From assembly GCF_006874645.1 (NCBI RefSeq), contig NZ_CP030082.1:4059563-4123562 (forward strand): DNA of 64,000 bases, read 5' to 3'. Under the pieces are notes generated by a model, which worked only from the letters and a program-made list of their open reading frames with translations, had not been told where the DNA came from and made no database searches. Source of the stretch: Bdellovibrio sp. ZAP7. GTDB lineage: Bacteria; Bdellovibrionota; Bdellovibrionia; Bdellovibrionales; Bdellovibrionaceae. This document shows positions 63,913-64,000 of this stretch, piece after piece. The position numbers and the translations under genes were made by a program. Position 1 is the stretch's first letter, and every line of letters starts with the position of its first letter.

Positions 63913-63942
63913 TAATTAATCACATTGCGTAATCAAGGTCAA
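63913..63942 (-). promoter_or_regulatory. Candidate distal promoter of rpmH
   Basis: On the minus strand TTGACC (plus 63937-63942) is followed after 17 or 18 bases by TTAATT/TAATTA (plus 63913-63919). Together with the proximal candidate it suggests tandem promoters facing away from the origin. Confidence 0.45.
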
Positions 63943-64000
63943 CTGTTGAAAACTTCAGCTCCCCTTGTTAAGGCTACTCTGCATTTCGAGGGGATGGTCT

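Noticed and set aside
63994..64000. ATG near the right edge after GAGGGG, as a start of dnaA
   Set aside because: The purine run touches the ATG with no spacer, and only one further codon is visible.

Overview
The window reads as a stretch of chromosome from a Bdellovibrio-like predatory bacterium (Bdellovibrionota), lying just left of the replication origin. The main evidence is the right end, where the origin-proximal order rpmH-rnpA-yidD-yidC-khpB-mnmE-mnmG-rsmG-parA-parB-bactofilin-ATP synthase runs on the minus strand, with two parS palindromes between rsmG and parA. Supporting signs are many lipoproteins with short lipoboxes, a Tat-exported DUF1501 protein paired with a CxxCH protein, a patatin phospholipase, a dual-domain M16 peptidase, frequent TTG and GTG starts, and dense packing. 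The species assignment is inference from gene content and order. No tRNA, rRNA, insertion sequence, prophage or CRISPR array is visible.

Layout. 1-7.0 kb (plus): tail of an unrecognised gene, purine nucleoside phosphorylase, a lipoprotein of unknown role, a lipoprotein subtilase, and a three-gene biotin-dependent acyl-CoA carboxylase. 7.1-8.9 kb (minus): tatC, a tatA/B gene and an uncharacterised conserved gene. 9.2-14.5 kb: membrane-anchored lytic transglycosylase, M16 peptidase and a HemW-type radical SAM protein. 14.6-21.7 kb (plus): grpE, a J-protein without zinc finger, an LpoA-like lipoprotein, two DksA/TraR proteins (one without the zinc cysteines), lon and a small membrane protein. 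21.8-29.0 kb: secreted nuclease, divergent ApbE-like protein, DNA-binding coiled-coil protein, patatin, and the DUF1501/CxxCH/lipoprotein operon. 29.2-36.6 kb (minus): the membrane-arm genes of respiratory complex I only (nuoA, H, J, K, L, M, N). 36.7-42.7 kb: mfd, a small beta-barrel protein and a NagZ-like glycosidase. 42.7-47.8 kb (minus): radical SAM protein, a Cas4/RecB-like nuclease fused to a DinG/XPD helicase, and a degenerate exonuclease fused to a GIY-YIG nuclease. 47.9-53.8 kb (minus): F1Fo ATP synthase lacking the a and c genes. 53.9-56.1 kb: bactofilin and parAB. 56.2-63.8 kb: a parS-flanked lipoprotein, then RNA-modification, membrane-insertion and ribosomal genes.

Themes. Energy metabolism is represented by partial clusters whose missing subunits must lie elsewhere. 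Protein quality control (GrpE, J-protein, Lon) sits beside stringent-response-type regulators. Envelope functions (Tat, lytic transglycosylase, LpoA-like, NagZ, YidC) are spread throughout. Convergent genes are packed so tightly that three pairs share exactly a four-base stop-codon overlap. No gene-free stretch exceeds 300 bases: the longest gaps (8890-9158, 23618-23877, 63786-64000) hold only candidate regulatory sequence or nothing recognisable. The least ordinary items are the nuclease/helicase operon at 42.7-47.8 kb and the lipoprotein gene enclosed by two parS sites at 56.2-56.8 kb.
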